Source: Russula earlei
Taxonomy: Eukaryota; Basidiomycota; Agaricomycetes; Russulales; Russulaceae
Reading direction: 5' to 3'
DNA: 64,000 nucleotides
Assembly (NCBI GenBank): GCA_025769875.1
Contig: JAGFNK010000007.1
Span: forward strand, 124,001-188,000
The translations under genes were made by a program, and so were the position numbers. The notes below the pieces were generated by a model that was not told the DNA's origin, ran no database searches, and was given only the letters and a program-made list of their open reading frames with translations. Below, piece after piece: positions 61,657-64,000 of this stretch (the first letter of the stretch is position 1; every line of letters begins with the position of its first letter).

Positions 61657-64000
61657 TTACGACGCCCCATACTTCGGTCTGTAGTACGCGGGCGGCAAAT
61701 TTACGAGAACATCGGTAAGCGGGCGTTCTACCACTACCAGCTCGCCGGGCGAAAGAAAGTCGGCCAACAGTATCTGTCGATACTGCGTGACAAGCTTGAA
61801 GTTATGCACGGCGTTCCAATCGCGCTCAGCGCCATGATCGACGCCTCGGCTGCCTCGCCTCCGCCGCTTCTTCTCAAAGCCTCCCCACCCCACCGGCGCG
61901 GCAAACTCCACCTTGCATAGCCACGTCGCGCCCCAGAACAACGCAAGGACGTCCTTCCCATTGCCGCCGTTCTTGTCTACATCGTCCGGCGCGGCGGGCG
62001 CCACGGGCGCGAGCGTCACCCCGAGGATGGCATCGTGCAGGTTAGTGAACCGTTTGGGGAGCGCGGTGCACAACGCGCGGGACCACGGCGGAAACTGGCG
62101 CGCCTCGACGTCGTAGAGCTCGAGGGTGTTGTTGGCGAAGCCGAGAATGAGCAGCGAGGGCGAGCTCGGCGCGAAGGCGAGGGCGTGCGCGCGTTGCGGG
62201 AAGGAGGGGAGGGTGGTGTGGTGCTGCACCGCGTCGAGGTTGAAGATGTGCGTGCGCATGTGATCGTCGGTCGTGGCGAGCCATTGCCCGTCGGGACTTG
62301 TGGCCATCCGCGTGATCGTGGCTGGCACGGCCTCGGCGTGGGTTGTGTATCGGGGCTGGGGATCGACTTGGGCGCTTTTTGCGTCGGACGCGTCCGTTGC
62401 GGGGTCGTCATCGTTGTTGTCTCGTCGTCTCCCAGTCAGGACGCGGCCTTCAATCATCAAGCCCCTGTTTCTGTGCTGATCGAACCTCCGAAGTACCCTC
62501 GCGGAGGTTGGGTCAGACACGAGTTCGAGCACTAGGACGACGGCAGCTGTAGAGGCTACGACGAGTTTTGAAGAGTCGGGAGAAAAAGTCAGGGCGGAAG
62601 CTCCGCAATGCGTCGGAGTATTAGGGTGGTCTCCTTGAAGCAGTGTTTGGAAGTTGCGCACTCGCTTGGGTTTCAAATCGCCTCCAGAAGACTTTGCAAT
62701 GTGAATAATTGACTTGTAACACCATGTGGAAAACGACACGTACATCTGTTTGCAGCCAGAAAAGCTTTACTTCGAAGGTGTCGGAGACAGCGAGCCAGTG
62801 TCCGTCATCTGATATTGCACTAGCTACAAGATTCGTTTTCACACGCAGACTCATCTCGAGAACTTTATTCCAGCCAGGGGCTTCCCCTGGCATTGCAAAT
62901 GGTGATTCTTCCTCAAGCACAGGTTTCTCTGGAAGACGCCAGACCGCCAGGCTAGTGTCGCCGGTACTCAAGACAAGCCGTGCCCTCTTGGCTAGATGTA
63001 GGCCAACCGTCCCGTGTGCACCGGAAGTATAGGCAATTCTTCTGTGGTAAGCGTCCTCGAATGTGGCAATTACGCTCGTCATCAGAGGGTTAAAGATATG
63101 TGCGGTGGAGTTTTGAGGGAGAGCAGCCGGTGCCACGACGATAGACATATCCAGTCCACCGGAGACAAGGAGAGGAGCAACATTGGTCGGAAAGGGCAGC
63201 TGGTGAGATGAAGGGAAAGGGGCATACGGCGGCCATATAGACAAGCCGCGCACGTCATGGGAATGCATCCGCTTCGATGCTGTTCGTACCCAATTAGCGG
63301 GGTATGGTAAAGTCGAATTACCTTTTGACGACGAGGACTCGATCCGGGAGAATTGCGTCACTTTCTGGTCGATTCCAGAGGTATACACTGAGGTCCCGTC
63401 CTACACAGAATGAGACAACGAATATACGCAGGATATGCCAAAATTGCATACAGATCCGATCGCCAGGCAGAGCACGTCTGCGCCATGGGCCTCGAAGCTT
63501 TGCAGTTGGGTGCATGTCTGCGAATCCCAAAACTTGACCATGCCGAGAGAATCACCAGAGATAATGACCCCATCGCTGAGCGGTATGAGCAGCGATCTCA
63601 GGTGACGAGCAAATGACTACGCACTCACCCGAGAACGGCAACCGTCCAAACAAGTGTTCTCTCCCCCCTGATCTTATCCGTTCCCATCCTATTGAGCACT
63701 CTCCCAGAAGAGACGTCCCACTTCCTCAAGCTGCTGTCTGAGCACCCTGCTACAATCCAAGAATCTTGCCACTCATCCTCGTCTTCATCGCTACTGTCAC
63801 CGTCCTCACCGCCGTTCAAGGTGCGTCCTCCCTTCCACCGAGGCAATGGTGGTCCCCAAGCGAGAGATAAAATGCGGCTCTTTGAACGGTCGAGACGGCG
63901 AAGATGTTGAAGAGTGTCATATTCCAAGGATAGAAGGTGTATTGAACCATCCTCACAGCCCATTGCGAGGATAGTCGAAGCGGGGTTGGCTGCGATGGAC
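61657..64000 (-). CDS. UTP4: UTP4 (Cirhin), U3 snoRNP/SSU processome WD40 protein, 5' end outside window
   Basis: Minus strand, stop at 61,657. WD-type repeats run through the whole reading: AMGCEDGSIHLLSLE and IVAGCSDSSLRKWDVSSGRVL (top of the window), DGVIISGDSLGMVKFWD, VYTSGIDQKVTQF, LLVSGGLDMSIVV, LVLSTGDTSLAVWRLP, WLAVSDTFEVKLFWL, SPDSSKLVVAS, GQWLATTDDHMRTHIFNL, and the diagnostic C-terminus VERPLTDVLVNLPPAYYRPKYG. UTP4 is part of the UTP-A (t-UTP) complex in the nucleolus, needed for pre-rRNA transcription and 18S processing. Introns: 63,597-63,628 (only 32 bp), 63,401-63,451, 63,280-63,321, 62,692-62,743. A basic/acidic low-complexity insert occurs near 62,400. Appears intact; the N-terminus lies beyond 64,000. 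Confidence 0.93.

Noticed and set aside
1..64000. CRISPR arrays, bacterial-type operons and ribosome binding sites
   Set aside because: All regular repeats are explained by transposons. Introns and gene families are eukaryotic.

Overview
The window reads as a filamentous basidiomycete chromosome, most likely an agaricomycete. The intact genes have many GT-AG introns of about 45-75 bp, the LTR elements are chromodomain Gypsy elements, and the conserved genes (UTP4, Mpv17/PXMP2 family, a GH15 protein, a phosphoglycerate-mutase-like protein) are fungal in layout. No tRNA, rRNA or CRISPR was recognised. The species cannot be fixed from the sequence.

About 1-54.4 kb is a deeply nested transposon island. 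I recognise five long terminal repeat families, called here LTR-A to LTR-E. LTR-A (829 bp) bounds a chromovirus, Gypsy1, at 10,162-25,005 with target duplication GGGGT. LTR-D (588 bp) bounds a second chromovirus, Gypsy2, at 30,610-39,748 on the minus strand with duplication CCCTC. LTR-B, LTR-C and LTR-E occur as solo repeats or fragments. Also present are two LINE copies (970-3,190 and 25,201-26,869), a MULE transposase gene (27.06-30.22 kb), a hAT transposase gene (about 47.7-51.5 kb), a Harbinger-type MITE (45,301-45,854), a third Gypsy fragment (43.7-46.7 kb), and three elements of a TA-target family with terminal inverted repeats (TIRs) of about 400 bp, called family P here. One of these is a 3,507-bp palindrome with two 1,688-bp arms inside Gypsy1. 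Many insertions can be undone exactly from their target duplications or from empty sites in paralogous repeats, so the order of events can be read.

One non-transposon gene sits in the island: a five-exon gene at 6,247-9,344 (minus) for a Crinkler-like P-loop NTPase plus PD-(D/E)XK nuclease, apparently complete except for one in-frame UGA. A GC-rich fragment of an unknown gene lies just beyond it at 5,417-5,848.

The transposon coding regions decay in a characteristic way. In Gypsy1 most in-frame stops are TGA, often at positions where the protein family has arginine, as expected from CGA to TGA transitions at CpG sites. Two target duplications also differ by a single CpG transition.

From about 54.4 kb to the end the sequence is gene-dense and transposon-free: a GH15 glucoamylase/trehalase-like gene (minus) and a histidine-phosphatase (phosphoglycerate mutase-like) gene (plus) share a 376-bp divergent promoter; an Mpv17/PXMP2-family membrane protein (plus) and the ribosome-biogenesis WD40 protein UTP4 (minus, 5' end outside the window) converge.
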